Positions 8,593 through 16,644 of a stretch of DNA of 64,000 nucleotides are shown here, in pieces. Under the pieces are notes generated by a model. That model did not search any database. It was not told the DNA's origin and saw nothing but the letters and a program-made list of their open reading frames with translations. Positions within the stretch are counted from its first letter, which is position 1; each line of letters starts with the position of its first letter. This stretch comes from JAABUE01 sp037440925. Lineage in GTDB: Bacteria > Chloroflexota > Anaerolineae > Anaerolineales > Villigracilaceae. The stretch lies in assembly GCA_037440925.1 (NCBI GenBank), contig JBBITF010000006.1, positions 1 through 64,000 on the forward strand, written 5' to 3'. Position numbers and translations under genes: made by a program.

Positions 8593-9495
8593 ATGCCTAC
8601 CTATCCCCTCTACCAGGTGGATGCCTTCACCACTCGCCCCCTCGGCGGGAACCCCTGCGCGGTAGTCTTCGACTGCGCAGACCTGGACGACGCTACCATG
8701 CTGGCAATCGCCAGGGAGATGAACCTGTCGGAGACGGCTTTCGTCTGGCGCAAAGCGGACGGTCGCTTTCGGGCGCGCTACTTCACCCCGGCCGAGGAGA
8801 TTCCCCTGGCCGGGCATCCCACCATTGCCACCCTCTACGCGCTGGTGGATTCGGGACGCCTGGCGCTGGGCGGCGACTATCTCAAGATGCCGCTCGACTT
8901 GCGGGATGGCCCGATTGACGTGGAAATCTTTGCAAAAGGCGGCAAAGTGGAACGCATCGTCATGTCGCAGCGCAAGCCGCAGTTCCTGTCCACGCATCCT
9001 CCTGCCGATGTTTTGCCTGCTTTTGGCCTTGACGAATCTGACTTGCTGCCCGGCGCCGTCATCCAGACCGTCAGCACCGGCACGCCCCAGATCATGATCC
9101 CGCTCAAAGGACACGCCTCCCTGCGCAAAGCCGTGCTGGATGTCGAGAAGTACACCGCCCTGCGCGCCAGCAGCGACTTCTTCAGCCCCCACCTGTTCTG
9201 CCTGGCAGGTGTGGAGCAGGGCGCAACCTTCGCCCGTCACTTCGGCGTGCCGCCCGACACCCCCGAAGACCCCTTCACCGGCTCGGCCACCGGCGGCATG
9301 GCGGCCTACCTGTGGCGTTACGGCTTGATCGCTTCCCCGACCTTCCTGGCCGAGCAGGGACATTGGATGGGACGCCCCGGCCGGGCGTATGTCGAAGTGA
9401 TTGGTCCGCGCAATGCGATCGAAACGGTCAAGGTTGGCGGCAGCGCCGTCACCGTGTTGCGAGGCGAACTCACGCTTCCCACAGCCAATGCCTGA
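8593..9495 (+). CDS. PhzF family isomerase/epimerase-like protein
   Basis: A 300-aa PhzF-fold protein (diaminopimelate-epimerase-like). The first domain has the family start YQVDAFTTRPLGGNPCAVVF, and NLSETAFV carries the catalytic glutamate. FTPAEEIPLAGHPTIAT follows, and the second domain has DPFTGSATGGMAAYL. The length is typical. AAAGGA lies 7 bases upstream of the ATG. It follows the acyl-CoA dehydrogenase by 10 bases and may share its transcript. The family includes phenazine biosynthesis enzymes, but most members, probably including this one, have unknown substrates; there is no phenazine cluster here. Confidence 0.88.
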   Translation: MPTYPLYQVDAFTTRPLGGNPCAVVFDCADLDDATMLAIAREMNLSETAFVWRKADGRFRARYFTPAEEIPLAGHPTIATLYALVDSGRLALGGDYLKMPLDLRDGPIDVEIFAKGGKVERIVMSQRKPQFLSTHPPADVLPAFGLDESDLLPGAVIQTVSTGTPQIMIPLKGHASLRKAVLDVEKYTALRASSDFFSPHLFCLAGVEQGATFARHFGVPPDTPEDPFTGSATGGMAAYLWRYGLIASPTFLAEQGHWMGRPGRAYVEVIGPRNAIETVKVGGSAVTVLRGELTLPTANA

Positions 9496-9541
9496 CGGCC
9501 TCGCGAGGAAAATGGAATGGGTGCTTACACCTGCGCAGATG

Positions 9542-9563
9542 TATAATTCTGGTAGAGGTGACG
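9542..9563 (+). promoter_or_regulatory. -10 element and ribosome-binding site of the RHH-GT39 gene
   Basis: TATAAT occurs at 9542-9547, and GAGGTG at 9555-9560 precedes the ATG at 9564. The predicted leader is only about 10 bases. A matching -35 box is not clear. The position supports translation from 9564, so the ribbon-helix-helix domain is part of the product. Confidence 0.45.
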
Positions 9564-11207
9564 ATGTCCCAAAGACATAAATACCGCGCCCAGATCCTGC
9601 TCAAGCCGCAGCAACACAAACAACTGGCAAAGATCGCTGCCCGCGAGAAGCGTAGCATCTCCGCCGTGGTGCGCGAGGCGGTGGCGGAATATGTGACGGC
9701 GCAAATGAAGGATGGACTCGCCTCTGATCTGGCCTTTTTGTTGCTTGTACTCATGGGCATGATGCTGCGCCTGTGGCAGTACGCCGCCAACCGCTCGCTG
9801 TGGGCCGACGAGGCCAGCCTGGCCTATAACCTAGTAAACCGCTCCTTCACGGAACTGACCCAATTGTTGGATTATCACCAGGCCGCGCCCATCGGCTTCC
9901 TGTTCATCGAAAAGTTCTTCGTGGTGATATTAGGCAATCACGATTACGTCATGCGCATCTTCCCGTTGTTGGCTGGTTTGCTAGCCACCGTCCTGGTCTA
10001 CCGAATCGCGCGGGAACATTTCGGATGGGCGGGGCTGTTCGCTTTGGCGATGTTCTCAGTGGGGTACTGGCTAGTGTACTACGCTTCGGAGCTCAAGCAA
10101 TATTCTAGCGACGTGATGGCGGCGGTGTTGTTGGTCTACTTGGCAAGCCGGTGTTTGCGGAAAGAAGCGCAAGGGCGGGACTTCTTTTGGCTGGGCATGG
10201 CGGGGACGATTCTTATCTGGATCTCGCATCCGTCCGTGTTCATTCTGGCGGGCGTTGGGCTGGCGCTACTGCTTGAAGTGCTGACCGGCCAGGGACGCGC
10301 GCCTCTGTCCTGGCTGGCAGGCATGGGACTGGCCTGGCTGGCCTCCTTCGGGCTAGAATATCTTGTCTCCCTGCAGCACATAATTGCGGACGAATACCTG
10401 ATTGACTATTGGCGCCGGACGTATATGCCCATGCCGCCCTGGAGCAATCTGGGTTGGTTTCTGAAGACTTACCATTCCTTTTTGTTTATCTGCCTGCATC
10501 GCACCGATTGGGTGATGTCTGGCATTTTTCTCACCCTGGCGGGGATTGGTATAGCCTGCTTGCTTTTGAGGAACCGCAACATGGCGCTGTTGGTCATCTC
10601 ACCGTTTGTGATGGCCCTGGTCGCCTCAGCCTTGCAGCGCTATCCGCTCCAGTATCGTTTCATGCTGTTCTTGATCCCTTTCGCGTTCTTCCTGATGGCG
10701 GCTGGGTTGCAGGGCCTGTACTGGTTGGTTGTAAAACTGAACCGCATGCTGGCGCTGGCTGTGTGCAGCATACTTGCACTGGCAGCCTTCTGGATGATTG
10801 CGCCTCACACGTTCAGCATGGTTGCCAACCCAGAAAAGGACGACATCAAGCCTGCCCTGGAATATATTGCAACCCACAGAATGGAGGGCGATACCCTCTA
10901 CGTTTTCCATGCCGCCGACCCTGTGTTCCGTTACTACGCTCCCTTTTACGGCCTGGAGGTGGGAGAGGTTATCATTGGCTTCGACACCCCCCGGAAAAAA
11001 CGGGCGCTTCAAGGATTCCAAGATGATGTTAAAGCGCTGTGGGGAAAGGACAGGGTCTGGTTCCTGTTTGCCGAAATCGTAGACTGCCCCGGCTGCGAGA
11101 GCGACCAGCAGGCTTTTTACCTGGAATATCTCAATCAGTTTGGCGTAATGTTGGACAGTTTTGATGGGACTGGTGGGAATGCCTACCTGTACGACTTGAA
11201 CCCTTAA
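9564..11207 (+). CDS. GT39-like membrane glycosyltransferase with N-terminal ribbon-helix-helix domain
   Basis: A 547-aa protein. Residues 1-47 look like a CopG/Arc-type ribbon-helix-helix domain: a basic strand KYRAQILLKPQQ, then helix QLAKIAAREKRSI and helix SAVVREAVAEYV. From residue 48 it is a polytopic membrane protein of the ArnT/PMT-like glycosyltransferase 39 type. RSLWADEASLAYNLV is the family's first-loop motif with the acidic residues, YYASELKQYSSD follows, and about 10-11 hydrophobic segments continue to about residue 430. A soluble C-terminal domain ends the protein. The frame is open throughout, with a promoter-like element and ribosome-binding site before the ribbon-helix-helix ATG. 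An internal ATG at 9705 could start a normal GT39 protein but has a weaker site. Substrate unknown. Confidence 0.7.
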   Translation: MSQRHKYRAQILLKPQQHKQLAKIAAREKRSISAVVREAVAEYVTAQMKDGLASDLAFLLLVLMGMMLRLWQYAANRSLWADEASLAYNLVNRSFTELTQLLDYHQAAPIGFLFIEKFFVVILGNHDYVMRIFPLLAGLLATVLVYRIAREHFGWAGLFALAMFSVGYWLVYYASELKQYSSDVMAAVLLVYLASRCLRKEAQGRDFFWLGMAGTILIWISHPSVFILAGVGLALLLEVLTGQGRAPLSWLAGMGLAWLASFGLEYLVSLQHIIADEYLIDYWRRTYMPMPPWSNLGWFLKTYHSFLFICLHRTDWVMSGIFLTLAGIGIACLLLRNRNMALLVISPFVMALVASALQRYPLQYRFMLFLIPFAFFLMAAGLQGLYWLVVKLNRMLALAVCSILALAAFWMIAPHTFSMVANPEKDDIKPALEYIATHRMEGDTLYVFHAADPVFRYYAPFYGLEVGEVIIGFDTPRKKRALQGFQDDVKALWGKDRVWFLFAEIVDCPGCESDQQAFYLEYLNQFGVMLDSFDGTGGNAYLYDLNP

Positions 11208-11347
11208 GCGGCGGCGCCTTTCCCCGCCTTGAAATCGGAGTAAAAGGTCATATTTCCTCTGTGACCTCCATCACTTGCTTTGTCGCAAATCTCACAATAA
11301 AATCACTATAACTGATAAAAATTACCTGCATTGTAAGAGAGGTTGCT

Positions 11348-11761
11348 ATGCAAATCACCCGCCAAGCCGATTATGCTGTCCGCGCTGTGTTATATCTTGC
11401 GCGCATGAAAGGAAATCAGCGCGCCGCTACCAGCGCGATTGCCAAAGAGCAAGACATCCCCCCTTCCTTCTTGGCAAAGATCATTTCGCAACTTTCGATT
11501 GCAGGTCTATTGCATACCTCACGCGGTGCGCGCGGCGGCGTCACTTTGGCGCGTGAGCCGAAAGATATTACGCTTTTGGAAGTCATTGAAGCCATTGATG
11601 GCCCCATTATGCTGAATGAATGTGTGGGCGATAGCGCTACCTGCACGTTCAATGAGAATTGCCCGCTCAAGCCGGTGTGGTGTGATGCGCAGAATGAACT
11701 GGTGACGCGGCTGAAAGGCACCAACTTTGCTCAATTGCTGAACCATAAAGCCGCTGCATGA
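11348..11761 (+). CDS. Rrf2 family transcriptional regulator
   Basis: A 137-aa winged-helix regulator of the Rrf2 family (IscR, NsrR, CymR). The N-terminus MQITRQADYAVRAVLYLA is the family signature, and the recognition helix region is PPSFLAKIISQLSIAGLL. Cysteines at 92, 99 and 105, with another at 112, match the spacing expected for an iron-sulfur sensor like IscR or NsrR. It is probably a cytoplasmic sensor of iron-sulfur status, nitric oxide or oxygen. GAGAGG precedes the ATG. It stands alone between a membrane protein and a repeat cluster, so its targets are not shown by context; the dsr locus is one candidate. Confidence 0.9.
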   Translation: MQITRQADYAVRAVLYLARMKGNQRAATSAIAKEQDIPPSFLAKIISQLSIAGLLHTSRGARGGVTLAREPKDITLLEVIEAIDGPIMLNECVGDSATCTFNENCPLKPVWCDAQNELVTRLKGTNFAQLLNHKAAA

Positions 11762-11817
11762 CGATAGAAAGTCGTCCCCATTTTCTTGCCGGCTCTCTGA
11801 GAATGGCAGTGACGCTT

Positions 11818-11896
11818 GGCTGGATTGACGAATCCAGCCGCCAGAAGGCAGCGCAAGCCAGCGTTCTGCCTGTATTTTCGGGATTGGCAATACCCG
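11818..11896. repeat. cluster of intergenic hairpins
   Basis: GGCTGGATT-GACG-AATCCAGCC at 11818-11839 is a perfect 9-bp hairpin. An imperfect larger hairpin (about 11838-11870) and a CGGGATT/AATACCCG hairpin around 11879-11896 follow. The stem sequence GGATT...AATCC and the loop TGGCA/GGCA echo the cluster at 100-175. The block lies between the Rrf2 gene and the lipoprotein gene and contains no open frame of note. Confidence 0.6.
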
Positions 11897-12013
11897 TTAC
11901 GGCGGTGAGGGGGAAACAAGGATTTCACTTGTAAGGCACGAATTCTCTTCATCGCGTATAATAGCGGGGAGATGGATGTACAGCCGTTTGAGCGGCTGGA
12001 ATTTCGAGGCGCT

Positions 12014-12745
12014 ATGCACAAGCGAGTCATCTTTCCCTGTCTGGCCTTGACGCTGGCGGCCCTGGCTTGCAGTCTGTCTGATTACCTGCCTGCGCCGGCG
12101 CCGGTCATCGAGCCATCTCCTTTGCCTACCTTTGCGATCCCTAGCGAGACGCCCATCCCAACCGAGACGCCCCTGCCGACGATCACGCCGACGCCGCAAA
12201 AGCCGGTCGCCTGGCCGAAGGACCAAGGCGTCCACTGCCGCTACGGGCCGGGGAAGGAATGGGAAGCGGTTAGCGCCGTGCCGGCCGGCACAACGGTCGA
12301 AATCTTGGGGCGGGTGTCGGAAACGACCTGGTGGTATGTGACAGACCCGCTGCACGAAGGGGACGCTTGCTGGGTAGCCTTCGATGTGATGGATACCGCC
12401 GGGGATTTGAGAATCATCCCCATCGTCGAGCCGCCAACCGCGCGAGTCACGCAGGTTAAGGTGGAAGCAACTGTTTCCTTCGTAACTTGCGGGGGACCCA
12501 ACCCGGTCACGTTCAGCGGGAAGATCACCGCCAACGGGCCGACGACGGCCACCTATCATTGGGAGATAGGCGGCGAAAAGCAGAGCGTCACCGGCGACCA
12601 AACGCTGACGTTTGCCGAAGCCGGCACGCAAAAATTGACCTTCGACGCCTACGACGCCGATTGCGGGAACTATTTCGTCGTCCTGTCGGTCACCAGCCCG
12701 AACGAGATGACGGCGCAGCAGGACTTCTCGATCAAAGCGCCGTAA
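12014..12745 (+). CDS. lipoprotein with SH3-like domain
   Basis: A 243-aa predicted lipoprotein. The start at 12014 gives a short basic N-terminus, a hydrophobic stretch and the lipobox LAALAC, so cysteine 19 or so would be acylated. A Pro/Thr-rich spacer follows at about residues 27-62. Next is an SH3b-like domain, with CRYGPGKEWEAVSAVPAGTTVEILG and WWYV. A C-terminal beta-rich domain with one cysteine pair ends it. The alternative start at 11972 would place charged residues before the signal. A TATAAT box lies at 11957-11962. It probably sits on the outer face of the membrane; function unknown. Confidence 0.75.
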   Translation: MHKRVIFPCLALTLAALACSLSDYLPAPAPVIEPSPLPTFAIPSETPIPTETPLPTITPTPQKPVAWPKDQGVHCRYGPGKEWEAVSAVPAGTTVEILGRVSETTWWYVTDPLHEGDACWVAFDVMDTAGDLRIIPIVEPPTARVTQVKVEATVSFVTCGGPNPVTFSGKITANGPTTATYHWEIGGEKQSVTGDQTLTFAEAGTQKLTFDAYDADCGNYFVVLSVTSPNEMTAQQDFSIKAP

Positions 12746-12759
12746 AGCGGCATATCGGG

Positions 12760-12772
12760 TACAATTCGCCGC
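12760..12772 (+). promoter_or_regulatory. -10 element directly before a start codon
   Basis: TACAAT at 12760-12765 is followed by only seven bases before the ATG at 12773. A transcript started at the normal distance would begin at or next to the start codon. No Shine-Dalgarno sequence is present in the gap, which fits leaderless translation. Confidence 0.4.
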
Positions 12773-13393
12773 ATGTCCAAACGCCTTTCCTACTCATTGC
12801 TCTTCCTGGGTGCGTTGGCGGCCATTGCCATTTTGGCCTTCTTCGGGCCGGAGGAACAATCGCTCGGCTCCAACGTGCGCATCGTGTACCTGCACGGCGC
12901 CTGGGTGCTGGCGGCAGAAGCCGCCTTCGCCGCCGCCGCCCTGACCGGGCTGCTGGGCCTGGCCCTGCGCCGCGAAAGATTGCATCACTGGTCTGCGGCG
13001 CTGGGGCGGGCTGGCATCCTCTTCTGGCTGACCTACCTGCCGCTCTCGCTGTGGGCCATGCAGGCCAATTGGAACGGCTTGTTCCTGGCTGAGCCGCGTT
13101 TCCGCCTGGCGTTGACCTTTGCCATCGTGGGCGCGCTGCTGCAAATCGGGCTGTGGCTGACCGGCAAAGCATGGCTGACCTCGCTGGCGAACCTGGCCTT
13201 TTTCATCGTCCTGCGCGTGGCCTTTTCCACCGCCTCCAACGTCATGCACCCGCCGCCTTCTCCCATCTTTTCTTCCGGCTTGTGGGACGTCATCTTGTTC
13301 TTCATCGCCTTGAATGTATTGGCCTGGGCAGCCGCCTACTTTTTGGCAAGAGTTTTTTTGCAGCCCCAGTCGTTCAAGGAAAAAAGCGGCTAA
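12773..13393 (+). CDS. polytopic membrane protein, CcmC/CcsA-like
   Basis: A 206-aa protein with about six predicted membrane segments. The segment NVRIVYLHGAWVLAAEAAF resembles the RIxYIHvPxAW motif near the start of the CcmC/CcsA cytochrome c assembly proteins, where a histidine helps bind heme. The tryptophan-rich WWD motif of those proteins was not found, so the assignment is tentative. Heme handling would fit an organism with many c-type cytochromes. It begins 27 bases after the lipoprotein gene, apparently with its own -10 box. Its stop codon lies inside a short repeat shared with the following spacer. Confidence 0.5.
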   Translation: MSKRLSYSLLFLGALAAIAILAFFGPEEQSLGSNVRIVYLHGAWVLAAEAAFAAAALTGLLGLALRRERLHHWSAALGRAGILFWLTYLPLSLWAMQANWNGLFLAEPRFRLALTFAIVGALLQIGLWLTGKAWLTSLANLAFFIVLRVAFSTASNVMHPPPSPIFSSGLWDVILFFIALNVLAWAAAYFLARVFLQPQSFKEKSG

Positions 13394-13424
13394 GGCCGCC
13401 ACAAGAGCGGCTAAAGCCGCCACT
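13384..13424. repeat. two copies of an 18-bp hairpin repeat
   Basis: AGCGGCTAAGGCCGCCAC and AGCGGCTAAAGCCGCCAC follow each other with a 3-base gap, at about 13385-13423. Each forms a GCGGC/GCCGC hairpin. The TAA of the first copy is the stop codon of the upstream membrane protein. The hairpins are of the same short-loop type found elsewhere in the window. Confidence 0.6.
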
Positions 13425-13493
13425 ACCGATTATCCGACTACCGACTATCTGACTCGCCAATCCTTGCCTATCTCCATCCAACTCCTCATCGTC

Positions 13494-14627
13494 ATGGCGC
13501 TGCGCACCGTTCTCAACACGGCGCACCGCATGGTCTACCCCTTCCTGGCGGTCTTTGCGCGCGGGCTGGGCGTGGACATTACCGCCCTGTCGCTGGCGCT
13601 CACGGGACGCTCGGTGGCCGGGGCGTTTGTTCCCTTCGTCTCTTCGGTGGCCGATCAGCGCGGGCGGCGCTTTGGGATGCTGGCGGGGGTTGCCTTGTTC
13701 ACCTTCGGGGTGGCACTGGTCGCGCTTGCGCCCTCGCTGTGGACGATGACGGCGGCCCTCATCCTGGCTATGCTGGGCAAGTACCTGTTCGACCCGGCCA
13801 TGCAGGCTTACTTCGGCGACCGCATCCCCTACCGGCGGCGCGGACTGGCGCTGGCCGTGACCGAGATGAGTTGGTCGCTGGCCTTCATCGTCGGCGTGCC
13901 GCTCATGGGTTTCTTGATTGCGCGCTACGGCTGGTCGGCGCCTTTCCCGCTGCTGGCGCTGCTGGGCGTGGGCATGTTCGCCGTCCTGTGGTGGATGACG
14001 CCGCGCCGCGACCCGAACCACGCGCCCGCAAGCAGTCCCTGGGCGAACTTTGGGATCGTATTGCGCAACGTCCCGGCGCTGGCGGGCATCTCGGTGGCGT
14101 TGTGGGCCAGCGCCGCCAATGAACTGGTTAATCTCATCTTCGGCGTGTGGCTGGAGGATTCGTTTGGCCTGCAAATCGCCGCGCTGGCGGGCGCTTCGGC
14201 GGTCATCGGCCTTTCAGAATTGAGCGGCGAGGGGCTGGTGGCGCTGCTGACCGACCGCCTGGGCAAGCCGCGTGCGCTGGCCTTCGGCTTGACCGGCAAC
14301 GCGCTGGCCTGCCTGCTTCTTCCTTTCATTGGGCGGACACAGGCCGGCGCCCTGCTGGGATTGACGCTGTTCTACATCACCTTCGAGTTCATCATGGTCA
14401 GCCACATCCCGTTGATGACGGAGATCATGCCGGGCGCGCGCGCCACGATGCTCTCCTTCAACCTGACCGGCCATTCGCTGGGACGTGCGCTGGGCGCCTT
14501 CCTGGCGGCTTTCGTTTACCGGCAGTTCGGTTTCTTCGCCGTGACCCTGCTGGCGCTGGTTTTCAATCTCTTTGGACTGTTGGCGCTGCGCAGGCTGGGA
14601 CAGGATGCCCGCTTGCGGGAGGCGTGA
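13494..14627 (+). CDS. major facilitator superfamily transporter
   Basis: A protein of about 377 aa with 11-12 predicted membrane helices. The MFS loop 2-3 motif is visible as SVADQRGRRFGMLAGV. The mirrored motif is in the second half, LLTDRLGKPRALAFGL. These mark the two six-helix bundles of an inner-membrane secondary transporter. The start is uncertain: ATG 13494 is used, but TTG at 13464 would add 10 residues and complete the first helix. Neither has a strong ribosome-binding site. Substrate unknown; drug or sugar efflux are common in this branch. It ends 3 bases before the methyltransferase gene, so they are likely cotranscribed. Confidence 0.82.
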   Translation: MALRTVLNTAHRMVYPFLAVFARGLGVDITALSLALTGRSVAGAFVPFVSSVADQRGRRFGMLAGVALFTFGVALVALAPSLWTMTAALILAMLGKYLFDPAMQAYFGDRIPYRRRGLALAVTEMSWSLAFIVGVPLMGFLIARYGWSAPFPLLALLGVGMFAVLWWMTPRRDPNHAPASSPWANFGIVLRNVPALAGISVALWASAANELVNLIFGVWLEDSFGLQIAALAGASAVIGLSELSGEGLVALLTDRLGKPRALAFGLTGNALACLLLPFIGRTQAGALLGLTLFYITFEFIMVSHIPLMTEIMPGARATMLSFNLTGHSLGRALGAFLAAFVYRQFGFFAVTLLALVFNLFGLLALRRLGQDARLREA

Positions 14628-14630
14628 GAC

Positions 14631-14666
14631 GTGCAATGGGGAGGCGTGCAATGGGGAGACGTGCAA
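14631..14666 (+). repeat. 15-base tandem repeat with alternative GTG starts
   Basis: GTGCAATGGGGAGGC (14631-14645) and GTGCAATGGGGAGAC (14646-14660) are tandem copies, and a third partial copy, GTGCAA, follows. Each unit carries a GTG codon in the methyltransferase frame and a purine-rich GGGGAG that could serve as ribosome-binding site for the next unit. Confidence 0.8.
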
Positions 14667-15179
14667 GACATCTCCCTGCTGGTGTTGGCGGCCCTCTTCC
14701 TGCTGGGCAGCGGACTGTGGCTGCTCGTGCCGGCATGGTATGGCGTCCCCTGGGTGCCGGCGCGCAGGGAGCGCATCCGCAGGGCGCTGCAACTGGCGAA
14801 TTTGCGGCCTGGCGAAACGCTCTACGATCTGGGCGCGGGCGATGGGCGCGCGCTGTTGATAGCCGCTGAGGAGTTCGGCGCCCAGGCGGTGGGCATCGAG
14901 ATCGGCCCGATGCAATGCCTGTGGGGGCGGCTGAAATGTCTGTTTAGCGGGAGCAGGCACAGGGTCCGGCTGCGATGCGGGAATTTCTACCGCGCTGACC
15001 TGTCGGCGGCGGATGTCGTTTTCGTGTATCTGCTCTCGGCCCAGACCGCCCGTCTCGCAGGGAAGTTGAAACGCGAACTGCATCCCGGCGCGCGCGTGGT
15101 CAGCCTGGCGGCAGATTTCCCTGCCTGGCAGCCAGCGGCGGTGGATCGGGAGAATCTCATCTTTTTGTATGTGATGTAA
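14631..15179 (+). CDS. membrane-anchored SAM-dependent methyltransferase
   Basis: A 182-aa class I methyltransferase. One hydrophobic segment at about residues 14-34 is followed by the SAM-binding motif TLYDLGAGDGRALLIA, the acidic end of strand 2 in AVGIEIGP, and a short catalytic region ending LYVM. The first bases are tandem copies of a 15-base unit, each beginning with an in-frame GTG (14631, 14646, 14661), so the exact start is ambiguous. GGGAGG lies about 8 bases before the first. It is compact compared with the usual 200-250 aa. The substrate is unknown. Confidence 0.75.
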   Translation: MQWGGVQWGDVQDISLLVLAALFLLGSGLWLLVPAWYGVPWVPARRERIRRALQLANLRPGETLYDLGAGDGRALLIAAEEFGAQAVGIEIGPMQCLWGRLKCLFSGSRHRVRLRCGNFYRADLSAADVVFVYLLSAQTARLAGKLKRELHPGARVVSLAADFPAWQPAAVDRENLIFLYVM

Positions 15180-15187
15180 GGAGGATT

Positions 15188-16351
15188 ATGTCGAACACAG
15201 CAGATGTCATCATCATCGGCGCGGGCGTGCATGGCGCAAGTCTGGCCTTCCACCTGGCCGAGCGCGGCGTGAAGGCGCTGGTGCTGGAAAAGAGTTTCGT
15301 GGCGGCCGGCGCGACCGGGCGCTCCAGCGGCCTGGTGCGGATGCACTACGACGTGCGCCAGGACTCGCAACTGGCCTGGATTTCGTTCGGTTATTTCCGA
15401 AACTGGGCCGAAAGGGTGGGCGGGGAATGCGGCTTCACCCGCACGGGCTTCATCCAGATTGTAGCGCGCGAAAGCGAGGCAGCGCTGCGGGCCAATACCG
15501 CCATGCATCAGGAAATCGGTATTCCTGCCTTCCTGGTCTCTGCGGCGGATGTGGGACGGCTGGCGCCCTCCTTCACGACGGGCGACTTCGACCTCGCTTC
15601 TTACGAACCCGAATCCGGCTACGCGGACCCAAGCGCTACTGCCGCCTCGTTCTTTTCCGCCGCCCGCGACAGGGGCGCGCGCCTCATCCAGGATTGCGCC
15701 GTGACGGGCGTGATCGTGCAGGGCGGCCAGGTCAAAGGCGTGCAGACCAGGCAGGGCGATTTTTACGCGCCGGCCGTGGTCAACGCCGCCGGGCCGTGGG
15801 CCGATCAAATCAATGCGATGGTCGGGCTGGACCTGCCCTTCACCACCTGGCGGCACGATACGATGTTCGTAGGGCGTCCCAGGGAAATGGGACCCAGCCA
15901 TCCGGTGGTGATTGATTTCCCCAACGAGATGTACTTCCGCCCGGAGACCGGCGGGTTGACGCTGGTGGGCCTGGAAGACGGCAACCCGCTGGGCGATTCG
16001 CCCGACGGCGACGCCGATCACCCGCTCAAAGGCTTCGTGGAACGCGCCGTGGAACGCATCTGCCGCCGCATCCCGGCCATGGAAAACAGTTACCTGCACA
16101 CCGCGCACGGCGGCTACGACGGCTTGACCCCCGACCAACATCCCCTGCTAGGGCAGGCCGGGCCAGACGGCTTCTACCTGCAATGCGGCATGAGCGGCAC
16201 CGGCTTCAAGATCGCCCCGGCGGTGGGATTGTGCATGTCTGAGTTGATCCTGGACGGCGCAGCCAAGAGCGTGGACATCTCCATTTACCGCCCGCAGCGC
16301 TTTGCCGAAGGGAAGGAAATCAAGGGAAATTACCAGAGCATCTGGCGTTGA
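15188..16351 (+). CDS. FAD-dependent oxidoreductase (DAO family)
   Basis: A 387-aa protein of the D-amino-acid oxidase / glycine oxidase / sarcosine oxidase beta family. VIIIGAGVHGASLAFHLAERG near the N-terminus is the dinucleotide-binding motif, with VLEK as the acidic strand end. GRSSGLVRMHY follows at the flavin contact, and VVNAAGPWAD is the family's second conserved segment. The C-terminal GFYLQCGMSGTGFKIAPAVG binds the flavin ring. AAGGAGG precedes the ATG. It probably oxidises an amino acid or methylated amine in the cytoplasm; the substrate is unknown. It follows the methyltransferase by 8 bases. Confidence 0.88.
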   Translation: MSNTADVIIIGAGVHGASLAFHLAERGVKALVLEKSFVAAGATGRSSGLVRMHYDVRQDSQLAWISFGYFRNWAERVGGECGFTRTGFIQIVARESEAALRANTAMHQEIGIPAFLVSAADVGRLAPSFTTGDFDLASYEPESGYADPSATAASFFSAARDRGARLIQDCAVTGVIVQGGQVKGVQTRQGDFYAPAVVNAAGPWADQINAMVGLDLPFTTWRHDTMFVGRPREMGPSHPVVIDFPNEMYFRPETGGLTLVGLEDGNPLGDSPDGDADHPLKGFVERAVERICRRIPAMENSYLHTAHGGYDGLTPDQHPLLGQAGPDGFYLQCGMSGTGFKIAPAVGLCMSELILDGAAKSVDISIYRPQRFAEGKEIKGNYQSIWR

Positions 16352-16381
16352 TGGATTTGTGATAAAATTGCGCCTGCAATT

Positions 16382-16453
16382 GCCCCCGTAGCTCAGTGGA
16401 TAGAGCGTCGGCCTCCGGAGCCGAAGAGGACAGTTCGAGTCTGTCCGGGGGTA
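16382..16453 (+). tRNA. tRNA-Arg (anticodon CCG)
   Basis: The sequence folds into a full cloverleaf. It has a 7-bp acceptor (GCCCCCG with CGGGGGT, first pair G-U), D-arm GCTC/GAGC, anticodon stem TCGGC/GCCGA with loop CTCCGGA, a 4-base variable loop, and T-arm GACAG/CTGTC around TTCGAGT. The anticodon CCG at 16415-16417 reads CGG arginine codons. The discriminator is A and the CCA end is not encoded. Confidence 0.95.
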
Positions 16454-16472
16454 TTCCCATCACGGGGTTGTC

Positions 16473-16495
16473 CGCCAGCAGTGATCCTGCTGGCG
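16473..16495 (+). terminator. hairpin downstream of tRNA-Arg
   Basis: CGCCAGCAG-TGATC-CTGCTGGCG forms a perfect 9-bp hairpin 20 bases after the tRNA. Only a weak T content follows, so it may be a terminator, a processing signal or a repeat copy. The remaining spacer up to secA holds the secA -10 element. Confidence 0.45.
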
Positions 16496-16618
16496 TAATC
16501 ATTAGACCTTGTCGGAAATAACATGCAAGCATCGTTCCGAAGGCTGATTCATCTGACGGCAACCTTCGAGAGGTTTTTCCCCAGGCTGGCGCTTGAAAGA
16601 GAGAAAACCCGGCGCTGT

Positions 16619-16626
16619 GCTATAAT
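16619..16626 (+). promoter_or_regulatory. extended -10 element of secA
   Basis: TGCTATAAT, an extended -10 box, ends at 16626, 18 bases before the secA start codon. No good -35 box lies 17 bases upstream. The same TGCTATAAT arrangement precedes the HNH nuclease gene at 56941. Confidence 0.5.
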
Positions 16627-16644
16627 CTCGTCAGAAAGGTAAGT

